A DNA stretch of 33,930 nt from Rhizophagus sp. LPA8_4_AMF (Eukaryota; Glomeromycota; Glomeromycetes; Glomerales; Glomeraceae): positions 1 through 33,930 of the forward strand of contig JADRCO010000429.1 of assembly GCA_021464525.1 (NCBI GenBank), written 5' to 3'. Under the pieces are notes generated by a model, which saw nothing but the letters and a program-made list of their open reading frames with translations, made no database searches and was not told the origin of the DNA. Within the stretch, counting starts at the first letter, position 1. Each line of letters opens with the position of its first letter. The translations under genes and the position numbers were made by a program. Positions 1 through 10,177 of this stretch are shown one piece after another.

Positions 1-800
1 AGTATCAAAATGATATCGAAATACCATTGCTTGTAAATTTCAAGTTTCTGTAAAGTAGAATTAATTATAGTTATAATTTTTAATTTTATTAGTAAAAACA
101 AGAGAAATGATATAACCGCTAACTGTAAAATATAGTAAAGCAAAATATTTAAGGGTATTTATTAATTAAATAATTATTTATATATCGTGCAGCATTATAA
201 GTAGGTGCACTGTCTGTAATAATAGCTAAAAGTGTTATTTTTATCTTGTTTATTTCAGATATCATTTCTTTAGTTTTAGAAATAATCTCAGTAGTTATTG
301 CATGCTCACTACTTATATATTTAGCTTGCTATACAAAAGGTTGCCCATCAGATATTACGAGCACAGTTCCTATCAATTCTTGTTTACGAACGTTCATCTA
401 ACCATCAAAAGACATTGTAATTCCTATCTGATTTAATTTCAATTTTTCCAGTATTGTCTTATCAAGCTCTTTAACTGCGTCACCCAGAATTTTATTAGAT
501 AAAGTTGGTAATTTAATTTCTGGATTAAGAAATTTAAATAATTTAATAACTTCTGAATTATTTATCAAGTCAATAGAAATCCATAAGAAATAGTAACTTG
601 TAATATCAGATAATGAAATTTTTGATTTTTTGCAGTTAAAAGAGGCTGGTAAACCCATTTATCTAAAGTTCCATAATTTGATCATTGAGATGGAAGGGAA
701 GATAAAAAAGAGCGGGATAAAACTGAATCTCTTCGTAATAATAATTGTTGATTAGACAAATTATTCATATTTACTTCCGCCATTAAATTATTCTTTTTCA

Positions 801-808
801 TGGCAAGG
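801..808. repeat. Target-site duplication, left copy
   Basis: TGGCAAGG; identical to 1121-1128 on the other side of the 312-base inverted-repeat element. Confidence 0.8.
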
Positions 809-1120
809 TAAAGATGGTCAATGGTCCTACTCAGTCCTACATAGTCTTAGACTAGTGATCTTAGTGACAGACTGAAAAGACCAGGTCTTATGCGGTCTTT
901 TATAATTCAGGTCAATTTATAATGCCAGCTAAAATTATGTCACGTAAAATTACACAAAATTTCAAAAAAGGAAATTTCAGTAATGATCGTTTGATTCTGG
1001 CCAAAATTATAAAAATCTATAAAAACATTAAAGATCGCATAAGACCTGTCTTTTTGGTCCAGTCCTTTTGGTATTAGGATTGAAAAGAATGAAAGTCCTA
1101 GAACTGGTTGACCATCTTTA
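809..1120. mobile_element. Non-autonomous inverted-repeat element (hAT-like MITE), 312 bp
   Basis: The ends are a perfect 13-base inverted repeat, TAAAGATGGTCAA at 809-821 and its complement at 1108-1120. Similarity continues inward: 'caggtcttatgcg' near 885 is matched by the complement of 'cgcataagacctg' near 1035. Directly outside lie identical 8-base direct repeats, TGGCAAGG at 801-808 and 1121-1128, as expected of a target-site duplication. An 8-base duplication is the hallmark of hAT elements, known from the family. There is no coding capacity. It sits inside the hAT transposase relic, between the BED finger piece and the rest, so it is a nested and younger insertion. Confidence 0.85.
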
Positions 1121-1128
1121 TGGCAAGG
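1121..1128. repeat. Target-site duplication, right copy
   Basis: TGGCAAGG; identical to 801-808. Confidence 0.8.
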
Positions 1129-1330
1129 GCAAATACTTTACTTTTTTTCATTATCATACGTATCATGAAAGTTTTTACAATTTTTGAAATGAATAATTAA
1201 CTTTTCAGTTTTATCTTTAATTATTTTTAGTTTTAAATTATTTTTACCACGCTTTGTAAAGCATGTTTTGCAATAACATAAATTGTTGTTTCCACACTTT
1301 TTATTTGTTTTAACAATATAATTTTTCAAG

Positions 1331-2308
1331 CTTTGAACTATTACAAAAGTTAAAAAAAGATGTAAATCATGATTATCGTTATATATAAAATAATGTGTAT
1401 TACTATAAATAGTATATATGATACATCAGATACAATAAATATATACATTCTTATTATTTATTACTTTACGTCTTTACCTTTTGATTCAAATAAAAAAATT
1501 ATTAAGTATTAATTTTTTTTTACGTATAGGTAAAATAAATCTATTTGATCTGATATACATCCTCAAGATATTTCGTTCAAATAAATAATCTTAAATTCCT
1601 TCCCATCTGTTGCTAAAAAAAATTAAAAATCCATTCAATATTGTTTTTTTAATTTACCAACCTATTATAATTTACCTTTAAATATCAGAATCTGGCTAGT
1701 CTAACGTTACTAAAGAGAAAGGAAGAGAAACAATAATTAACATTATTTCTTCAAATAAAATTAAAAAAATATAAATTTTGCAATTTATCATTTGTATTTA
1801 CCTCAAATTTTATTATTTGGTATTTTTAAAAGGAAAAAGAAATAATGTTAACATAATTTCTTTAATAATTATTAAAAAAATAAACCTAACTTGGAATTTA
1901 TTTCAAGTTCCAACTTATGAAATATATCATTAATGAATTTTGAACAATTAGAATATATATATATATTTTTTCTTTTTTAACCCTTTTAAATAAAGATAAT
2001 TAATTTATTACATGTAAAACAGATAGTACAAACTATGATAAAATAAAATATGTGCTATTATTAATATGAAAATAATAAAAAAATAGTTAGAAAAAATAAA
2101 ATAAAATAGTAGTTAGAAGAGATAAAAGTAATACATGGAAACTGGAGATAAAAGATTCAATAAAATAAAAAAAAATAAAAATTTTGTACGAATGTACAAA
2201 AATTGTACAAAAATTGTACGAAGTACACTTGTACAGTATACGACCTCATCAAAATACAACTATACTAAATTGTACTGAGTACGTCATAATAATATATAAG
2301 TACTATAC
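1331..2308. other. AT-rich spacer without a gene
   Basis: No reading frame of interest on either strand. Long A/T homopolymers and a TA run near 1955-1968. Its only distinct feature is a cluster of GTAC tetranucleotides at 2186-2303, listed separately. Confidence 0.6.
2186..2303. repeat. Cluster of GTAC palindromes
   Basis: Nine GTAC tetranucleotides occur in about 118 bases, including a short tandem of the unit TGTACAAAAAT. The surrounding AT-rich sequence has hardly any. No function can be assigned; it may be the edge of a decayed element. Confidence 0.5.
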
Positions 2309-3880
2309 TTATACGAAGATTTGGCTTGTATATTGTATTTGAACAACCTTGCTTATAAGTATATTCCTTCTTTCTTTATTTGATCTATTTCTTTCTACTG
2401 GAAACATATCATATTCATCTTCATAATTCATATTACTATATATATCATTATCTTCATAATCATCTTCAATATAATCATTCTTATATTTCATATTATATAT
2501 ATTATATTTATCATTATAATATTCTTCAGCCAAATAATTCATTTGATTATCTCTACTATTCCTATTATTTACTTCATTTTTTTGTTAATTTATTTGACAA
2601 ATGATTGAGATATATTCTTTTCTCTATAAGCATAACATGTCAAATGGTTCTAATTGAACTGACTTTTTCTAGTATTATTATTTTTTAGTACATTACTCCT
2701 TTGATTATTATATCTTCTATTGTTAACATTATTTCTTTTCATTATATGTGCTTTCATTCACTTAAACTTTTTAACTCAATTATCTATATCTTCTTTAGTT
2801 ACTTCTTTATCCTGAATTTCTTCCAAAATTGGATTCTTTTCATTATATTTATCTGTTTTCTCTCTTAAAATATCTTCCATTCTTTTTTCTCTATCAATTT
2901 ATTTTCTAAAAACTTCAGTTATTTTTTTAAGTAGCATCTTTAGCTTCTTCCTCTTCCCTTGCATATTTAACTGCATTAGTCATATTTATCAGACTTCTTC
3001 TTCTAACATTATATCCTAGAACTGGCTTCAATTCTTCAATATAAAAATCTACTTGATAAGTTTCATGTAATACATGTTCTCTTGTCACTATTCTTAAAAT
3101 ATTTTTAAATCTTCTTATATATTCTTCAATACTTTTACCATTATTTTGTCTTATCTTCCTTAGTTCTATTATTTTTCTTTTCCTAATATCTACTCTAGTA
3201 AATTCATCACTAATCTTTTTCTTCAAATTTTGATCATTATTATCATCATTAAGCTACCATCAGGTCAATTTACTTAATATTTATCATCTGCTTCCTTTCT
3301 CCTTAAATACCATTGTAATACTACTTCTTTCAAACAAGTTGCTATTATTTGTGCCTTTCTTGTACTATTCAAACCATCTTGTTTACCACTTGCAGGAAAT
3401 GCTACCTCAAATTATTTAATCCAATCTCCTACATCTTCATCTTCTTTTCTACTAAACGCTGGCTATTTATTACTCCTTCCATTTCATTAGTCATATTATT
3501 TATTTTAGCTATTACTATTTTATCTACTCCCAATGGTACATTCAAAGAATTATCAGCTAATTCCAATACTCTTTCCATAATTCTCCTAATTTGGTCTTCA
3601 ATTGCTCCTATATTATTATCTTCAAATAATAAATTATATTCTGATATTTTACTTTCAATATCTGAATTTATTTCAAGATTTTATTTCTAAATCTGAATTT
3701 TTACTTAGAGCAAATTCAGGTGTATTTATATTATTTTCACTCAAATTTTCTTCATCAATCTTACTTTTTCTTCCTTTTTCATCAAAATTTTCAAAATTCT
3801 CATCATACATATATTCAATTTCTTCATCTTCTACTTCTCTCACTATTATTCTGTCAAATAAATGGTATAGAAATTTAGAA
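2309..3880 (-). mobile_element. Relic of a Ty3/gypsy-type Gag (pseudogene)
   Basis: On the minus strand from about 3880 down, fragments of a retrotransposon Gag can be followed through several frames. First comes an acidic N-terminal stretch (3850-3700), then 'EDVGDWIK' with 'FEVAFPASGK' and 'LQWYLRRKEADD' (about 3460-3290), as in capsid-like Gag. An open stretch at 3226-2927 follows, with 'NGKSIEEYIRRFKN' and 'VDFYIEELKP'. Near 2660-2600 a CCHC zinc knuckle is recognisable, but its second cysteine has become tyrosine (CYAY). The last open part is an acidic Tyr/Asp-rich tail (2542-2309). At least four stops and a frameshift break the frame. No protease, reverse transcriptase or long terminal repeats are visible, so this is a partial, dead copy. 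Confidence 0.7.
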
Positions 3881-5429
3881 TATTAGAAAGTTAAGCAATA
3901 TTCATATATTTGCAATTTTGCTATTTAATAAATTTTCTGCATATTCTGCAGATTACAAAAAAAAAAATCAAAAAAATTGGTTATTAAAATTATTGAAAAA
4001 ATTTATTGATTTTTAATTCATTTAATTAGTTTAAAGCTTATATTATTTATATATGTTTATTTATATATGTATTAAAATTTCCATTGTTAATTAAAATAGT
4101 ATTAAAAACAAAAAAAATTAGAAATTTAAATTTAATATACTGTACTTCAACCATTTAGTAAATATAATTATTATTTATAATAAAATAAAAGATAATTACT
4201 ATATCTTATTAACCTGTATATTTATTATTTTAAAATTATTGTTTAAATTACCTTTTATTCAATTTGGATTATTAAAATAATAAATTTATTTTGTTATATT
4301 AATTATATTAATCTAAATTTATAAGTTTATATGTTTTATAATTCCTAAAAAATATATAAATATATATGGTAAGAACACTTAGTTTATTTACTGTTTATTT
4401 AAGATGTTTGATACAGACCTAAGCTATTTATATATATGATATTTAATTCGGAATTTCGGATTAATGATATGAAGCCAAAAAGGTTTATGGCAATATGCGC
4501 TACGTTATAAATTAATATAACATGATAAATTGATAATACTAAATAACAAAACCTGATTAGTATAGTAAATTATTTGTTACTAGTGAAGATAATACGTCAT
4601 AGTTTTCTAAATTATCCGAATAATTATCTGTTATGGAATCAGAATAAGAACTATTAACTAACAATTTGTCGGGGCCTTGAAGGCTAAATTATGATTTAAA
4701 GTTTACAAAATTCGCGATTTTTTTTTTATCACAGAAAGTGATCGGAGAGAATTATTAAAACTGCAGTCACAGCATGATCAATAATACACTAGTAGTATAT
4801 TCAAATTAATTTAGGTTCCTCAACTTATAATCTACATTCATTAAAAATTTCCATATATAGAAACTTTTTTTTGTAAATTAAGTTTCAAAGTGTTTTTCGG
4901 CAATATGTTTCGTGTAAAATATACAAATTGATCATCTATGGTAAAGCTTTAATGCAATTTTCGTCTTTTCGTACACCTTTACTTCTTTTACATACCGAAT
5001 TATGCAATAATTTCTCAATAAAAATATGCACGTGAAGAGAATTGCTTGCAATAAATAAAAATGGTGTGGCACGAACTATAACAATGGCTTGTCAACTTTC
5101 TTTATAATGTATCAGAAGCAAAGAACAATGAATTATTTACCTGCTATCAAGCCACTCATTACCACTTGAAATCTATCACACTATCGCCTAAAAAATTCCC
5201 TTATTGATAAATAGAATGAGTCCAGATGATCGGATTCCAACTCCGAGTCACACCCTCCTATTAAATATATATAGTCTGTACTTTTTGACATAAAAGTCCG
5301 TCATTTGCGCTGATATTTTTTTTTTTTTTAAAAAAAAAAAAACCTCCTTAAACCAGCGATCTAAAACCTACACTCTCGTAAAAATTCCTAATTCTCCTTA
5401 TATAATAAAAGAAAACTTAAAAATCTACA
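3881..5429. other. AT-rich spacer upstream of the Rho GTPase gene
   Basis: About 1.5 kb with no supportable gene on either strand. It holds long A/T runs, an ATTTATATATGT duplication near 4050, and a T-run followed directly by an A-run at about 5319-5342 that could fold into a perfect A/T hairpin. The last 150 bases are the presumed promoter and 5' leader of the gene starting at 5430. Confidence 0.55.
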
Positions 5430-6393
5430 ATGCCTTGCAATCCACTTTTCGGTAAAAATAAACCTCTACACCGTAAACTAGTGGTATTGGGTGACGGTGC
5501 TTGTGGTAAAACTTCTCTTTTAAATGTATTTACAAGAGGTTATTTTCCACAGGTATGTTAAAGCCTCCTCCCTCGACTGTTTTTGAGCATTAACTTTTCT
5601 TCAAAAATATTCAAATAGTTTTAATATTTTATTTCCTTTTTGTTTTTATTAGATATATGAACCAACAGTTTTCGAAAATTATGTACATGATATATGGATA
5701 GATAACCAGCAAATTGAATTGTCCCTTTGGGATACAGCCGGTAAATTAAATGAAGTTGCTCATTATTACTGATAATTAACAATAGATTATTTAGAATGTA
5801 AGTTTCGAATTTTAATGTAGGACAAGAAGAGTTTGACCGTCTACGTTCTTTATCATATGCTGATACACATGTTGTCATGTTGTGTTTTGCAGTAGATAAC
5901 CGAGACTCACTTGAGAATATTGAATCAAAATGGATTGCAGAAATTTCTGAACACTGTCAAGGTGTGAAAATTGTCTTGGTTGCCTTAAAATGTGATTTAA
6001 GGGAGGATATTAATGTCGTAAGAAATATGCAACGATATGGAGAGAGACCGGTTTCTTATGAAGAGGTAATTTATAAATACGGGGAGTTGTTTGTATATTT
6101 ATTTTACTTATGGCTTTTTTTTTAAATATATAGGGGCTGGCTGTGGCCCAAAATATAAATGCATCCAGATATTTAGAATGTTCTGCAAAACATAATAGAG
6201 GTAGGTAATTTTGTAATTTAATAAATCAAAAGATATATATATATATATATATATATTGAATAATAATAATAATAATGATTCTTTATTATCAGGTGTGCGA
6301 GAGGCTTTTGAACAATCTGCTCGTGTGAGCATTCACGCAAGACCCAAAGGCGCGCCACATGATTCAAACAATGTGAGATGCATAATACTTTAA
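5430..6393 (+). CDS. rho3: Rho-family small GTPase, Rho3-like
   Basis: Five exons: 5430-5552, 5653-5740, 5821-6065, 6134-6200, 6293-6393; every intron is GT-AG and the spliced product has 207 residues, normal for the family. The GTPase boxes are intact: GDGACGKTS (residues 21-29), the effector loop [13 protein letters not shown] (44-56), DTAGQ (68-72), KCDL (127-130) and ECSAK (167-171). The C-terminus CIIL is a CAAX box whose final Leu favours geranylgeranylation, so the protein should sit on membranes. The sequence resembles fungal Rho3 more than Rho1 or Cdc42 ([19 protein letters not shown]). Fungal Rho3 regulates polarised exocytosis and actin organisation; function here is inferred from homology. 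Intron 4 carries a (TA)12 run followed by AAT repeats. Rho4 is the main alternative assignment. Confidence 0.93.
6233..6277. repeat. Microsatellite (AT)12 plus (AAT)n in a GTPase intron
   Basis: Twelve AT units at 6233-6256 are followed by about six AAT/TAA units. It lies inside intron 4 of the Rho3-like gene and would be length-variable between strains. Confidence 0.8.
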
Positions 6394-8086
6394 CTATAAA
6401 AATTTCGTCGACAACATACATTACAAGTATCTTCGGAAGTATAACAAAAAATTTAGGACATTTTTATTTTACTTTATTGTATTTATCATATAGTTCTGGA
6501 GATTTCTTGTAGATAATTTATGGGGGTGTAATTTTTCTTGGAAGATACTCATCATTACACAAAACAAAATTTTATATATTCTGTGATGGGTTTATTTTCC
6601 GCTGGTTTATCCTTTTTTCCTTTACCTTGTTTCTCTAACAATTTTTTTCTTTCCTTCATTAACATTTCCACTTCCATAAATCACTATTATTTTTACACTA
6701 CACTCTCTCCTTTAGTTAATATACCATTCATTATATTTTTGTAATATCGAAAACTTGAAGCCGTTTTAAAAAATTAGAAATCTTTAAATTTTGGTAACTG
6801 AGGAAAGAATGGTTGGGTTAATCATGAAAGACATGCTGTTTGCTTGGAGAATGATTATGAATGATTATGGGAATATATATGGAGGATGAGCGAATAAAAG
6901 ATTATTTAGTAAGAACTTTTGGCATAAAAATGGAAAGTTTCAAGTCAAAAAAATCAAAAATAACATTAAAATTATACAAAAATTATTATATGTATATATT
7001 AATGTATGAGTATACTGTATATCAAATATATTAAATAAAAAGTATTTATCATTAAATAAATACTATAGTTTATATAGTTTATATAAAAATGGAAACTATT
7101 GTATATTAGTATAAGATATACATTAAAATATATATATATATCTAAAATTTTAGTATGCATGGGCTTGCATGCATTATTTTTAAACGGGCAGTCAGGTACT
7201 AATACTGGAACTATTCGGCCGAATGCATATTTATTATTTTGTTTGAGAATCTTGGACTAATATATATATATATATATTTATTTAAACAATGAGTGTTCCT
7301 ACATATTATTACATATCTACGCATAAATGTTTTTTTTATTTAGTTATTTATGGAATAGCATAGTTTTAAAAGATGTTAATTTGTTATTATAACTTACTGA
7401 TAAGTAAGATACCTGATTAATTACGTGTAAATATTCTGAAATTTTCCGGAGAAACTAAGTAGTGCCATTATGATGCAAGAAAGTTCTCTGAATAGAAGAT
7501 ATGTGACATGAGGTGACACTAAATCTAATAATAATTATTAATAACTTTAATAACTGCATTAAATCAAAATACTTTTTTAATGTTCCCTCTATGGCTTGCC
7601 GAAATGTAATTTAAAACCAATAAACATTTATGATATTTTTCTCAAGATTATAAAAATTACAAATAATCTTCTATAGGCTAAAGGTTTATTAGTTTAAATA
7701 CATTTATCATAATAATTTCCTTGATAACAATTTTAATTAATATTATAAATTAATAATTTCGTTTATTAATTAATATACCTTATATACCTTCGAGGAAAAA
7801 AAATTTGCCAAAAATAGTTACAATGCATATGCAATAAATTAATATATATAAATTATTAGGAAATATCTATTTGTAATGCTTAAGTATATAGATTCTATAG
7901 TAAAAGTTAGAGATTAGTATTGGGTTAGAGTTAAGATTAGGGTTAGGATTATTGTTTAATGGATTAGTTAATTAAACTCAAAGGGCCAAATAACTATGGT
8001 GATAAACAATTATTGCCACTATAGTAATAAATAGCAGAACCCAAATTATTAACAATAATTAATATTATTAAATATTATTAGGATTT
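6394..8086. other. AT-rich spacer between convergent genes
   Basis: About 1.7 kb between the 3' ends of the Rho3-like gene (plus) and the WLM protease gene (minus). It contains a 40-codon Lys/Glu-rich minus-strand frame at 6677-6555 with no recognised relatives, a perfect 12-base palindrome ATTCGGCCGAAT (7213-7224), a TA run near 7260, and telomere-like TTAGGG variants at 7906-7954. No gene is supportable. Confidence 0.55.
7906..7954 (+). repeat. Degenerate interstitial telomere-like repeats
   Basis: The stretch reads as successive variants of TTAGGG (TTGGG, TTAGAG, TTAAGA, TTAGGG, TTAGGA, TTATTG), with one exact TTAGGGTTAGG. TTAGGG is the usual fungal telomere unit. The block is short and decayed and lies in mid-contig sequence. 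Confidence 0.5.
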
Positions 8087-9396
8087 CTATAATTTTCCGG
8101 AACCACATCCTTCATTTAATTTTTCCTCTTCCTTTGTTAGACGAATTAAAGCAGCTTCAGCTAAAAGTTCACGTTTCGGCAACGTCTTGGAACGATCTGA
8201 ATTTCCACCAAGTATAAAAGATCCACCTTTCCATGCTTTCTCATCGACTTTTTCTTCTTCGGGAGGGTTATAAAATTCATCGTTTGATATTTTATTACCT
8301 CCTGATGCCGTCCAATCCAAATCAACTAAAAAAAAATTATTATTTAGTTTGATATAATATTTTTTTTTTATTTCTGAAAGATTAAATAAATTATTAAATG
8401 ATACTTACCAACTTCCTTGTTAAGTTGTCTGTTTAAACGATGAAAATTATCATCATGTTCACCCCAAACATTATGGGTTAATTCATGTAATAAAACTTTC
8501 CTAATTTCAGGATAATGTCTAAACCCTTCCATATCATTTGTACGTAATCTTAATGATATTAATTGTCCATAATTTCTATTAAAACCTAATATTGTTCTTT
8601 CTGATGGTGATAATTCTTGTAAAGTACCAACATTCCACTTATGTTTCTTCATTATCGCTCTAATTCCTTTATCATCCCTTAATCTTTCTAATATTTTACG
8701 TGCTTTTTCAGGTTCAGGAAAATTTTTTATTACTTCTATCCTATGAAACGTATAATCATGTCCTGATAAATCTTCAACTCTATTTACATCTTTATATGGC
8801 TAAAATAAAAAAAAAAAATATTCATTAATAAAATATTCGTTAATTAGAAAATTTTGACAATAATATAATAATTTGTAATATAAATTACATTTATTGCATA
8901 TTTCGATCTCGATTTGTTGGAAAGTTGATGTATAATTTTAGAATCAGCTTTTTTTACAACTTGAATTTCTTCTTGTGAACTTCCCATCAATGTTACTTTA
9001 ATTCCGGATTTAAAATTACATTCTCTAAGCGTTTTCTCATCTTTTAAAACACCTAAACACGAAAAAAAAACAATAAAATAAAATATAATAAATAAAAAAA
9101 AATAAAAAAAAATTTATTATTATTATTATAATTATTTTAAGAAATCCTTACTTTTGTATAATAATTTTTGAAATTCTAAGGGTACACCAGTATTTTCCAC
9201 AAGATATTCTTTTAATACACGTATCGTATTATCAAGAGACCATGATTCCACCGGTATTATATTTCCTTTGAAATTTACTTGAAATGAGACTGGTTTAAAG
9301 GAAAAAAAAAAGTTTATATATAAATATTACAAGTTCATTTTGATTCATTAGAGATGAATTTTTTTTATAAATAAACTTACTTGCATCTTCAGACAT
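8087..9396 (-). CDS. Ubiquitin-like/WLM-domain metalloprotease
   Basis: Five exons on the minus strand: 9396-9381, 9289-9152, 9052-8889, 8799-8409, 8325-8087; 315 residues, all introns GT-AG, first exon only 16 bases. Residues about 6-82 form a ubiquitin-like domain (VNFKG, TGVPLEFQKLLYK, KVTLMGS). The WLM domain runs from about 107 to 235 and carries the zinc motif HELTHNVWGEHDDNF (211-225): HExxH plus the downstream H221-D222. The same order is known in fungal ubiquitin/metalloprotease fusion proteins and plant WSS1B, relatives of yeast Wss1 and SPRTN that cleave proteins crosslinked to DNA or act on ubiquitin/SUMO conjugates. The role here is inferred. The C-terminal part (237-315) is charged and low in structure; residues 259-276 contain KAWKGGSFILGG, a conserved short motif of the family. 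Confidence 0.9.
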
Positions 9397-9585
9397 TTCA
9401 AATAATGTTAATAATAAGTAGTACTTAAATTAATATACTTTGTATGTAAAATTTTTTTTTAAATTAAAAGTTGTTTCTTTTTCCGCATTTCACATATTCA
9501 CACAGTATTTATAATTTTCTCGGTGATTACAAATTCTATTCACATTAGGTAAGATCTCCGAAACAACTAGATTTTTCGGTTGAAA

Positions 9586-9615
9586 ATTACGTATGACGTA
9601 ATTTTTATTACGTAA
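9586..9615. promoter_or_regulatory. Possible bZIP (CRE-like) binding-site cluster
   Basis: Three ACGTA cores in 30 bases, including TGACGTAA at 9594-9601, which matches the consensus of CREB/ATF-type bZIP factors. Its position 190-220 bases upstream of the WLM protease start fits a promoter element. No experimental support can be seen from sequence. Confidence 0.3.
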
Positions 9616-9776
9616 CACAGACGCGTAAACTGAATTTCCGATCCGATTTGCATAATATATGGAATTTTAAACATTTCATTAGATAAATATTTCTTTAAAA
9701 CACAACACATTAAATTAAAGGAAAAAGGAAAAAAAAGAGGAATCAATCACATCTTTTATTTTAATTTTTTCCGTAA

Positions 9777-9888
9777 ATTCAATTTATAGCTAACAAAACT
9801 AAAAGTACAGATATAAATATATTTTTTTCATAAGTGGTAAGTCAAAGGTTATTTGACGATTCAATTTATAGCTAACAAACTAAGATAA
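9777..9888. repeat. Short direct repeat in the spacer
   Basis: 'caatttatagctaacaaa' occurs near 9780 and again near 9862, each followed by a variant of 'actaaa/gataaagat'. Probably a local duplication; no function apparent. Confidence 0.45.
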
Positions 9889-10177
9889 AGATTTTTTTTT
9901 TTTATGCATAAAGGGGTTTTTTTTTAGAATTAGTCAAATTGTTATATAAATATGTATGAAAGATGATTGTGTAAGGCTTTTTACATGTTGAAGATCATTA
10001 TAATATACAAGGGTTAGGAAAAAAAATAGGTATTAATAATACAAAAATAAGTAAGTGGATTAATAAAAAAGAAAATTTTGAAAATTTGGTTTTTTTAAAA
10101 TTCGAAATATTAGCGCCGTTCATAATTAATTAAAAAAGTCATTAAGTCATCGATAATTTCATTTTTAAATAAATAAA

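Larger units (their letters stand above)
1..1330 (-). mobile_element. Relic of a hAT-type transposase gene (degenerate)
   Basis: Read on the minus strand, 1329-1138 encodes a BED-type zinc-finger-like piece: a CxxC-type cysteine group (CYCKTC) followed by HFKNC. The stretch 800-660 and then 658-398 gives text typical of the hAT/DUF659 transposases common in glomeromycete genomes, with the 'GTLDKWV' and 'FLNPEIKLP' blocks and 'SFDG' just before a stop. Past two in-frame TAG codons (400-398 and 331-329) it continues to 'ITDSAPTYNAAR', the conserved D-S-A block of the catalytic core, at about 230-180. A frameshift lies between the 800-660 and 658-398 pieces, and the element is cut by an insertion at 809-1120. 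No terminal repeats were identified; it probably continues left of the window. The family call rests on recognised motif spacing and non-function on visible stops and frameshifts. Confidence 0.7.
9397..10177. other. Spacer and presumed promoter of the WLM protease gene
   Basis: About 780 bases between the WLM gene start and the FTR1 stop, both on the minus strand. No reading frame. It holds an ACGTA-rich block at 9586-9615 about 190-220 bases upstream of the WLM start, and two near-identical short stretches containing 'caatttatagctaacaaa' (about 9780 and 9862), a local direct repeat. Confidence 0.5.

Noticed and set aside
2380..2604. Plus-strand 74-codon frame rich in Tyr/His
   Set aside because: It is antisense to the acidic tail of the Gag relic and has the composition expected of its complement.
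3349..3886. Plus-strand hydrophobic frames resembling membrane proteins
   Set aside because: They are antisense to the acidic/Asn-rich minus-strand Gag relic, which explains the Ile/Phe/Leu/Ser content.
5319..5342. T-run/A-run hairpin as a transcription terminator
   Set aside because: It lies upstream of a gene in eukaryotic DNA and has no GC stem; simple homopolymer pairing.
6538..6744. Plus-strand 68-codon frame after the Rho3-like gene
   Set aside because: Hydrophobic, low complexity, no family; the opposite strand has the more protein-like composition here.
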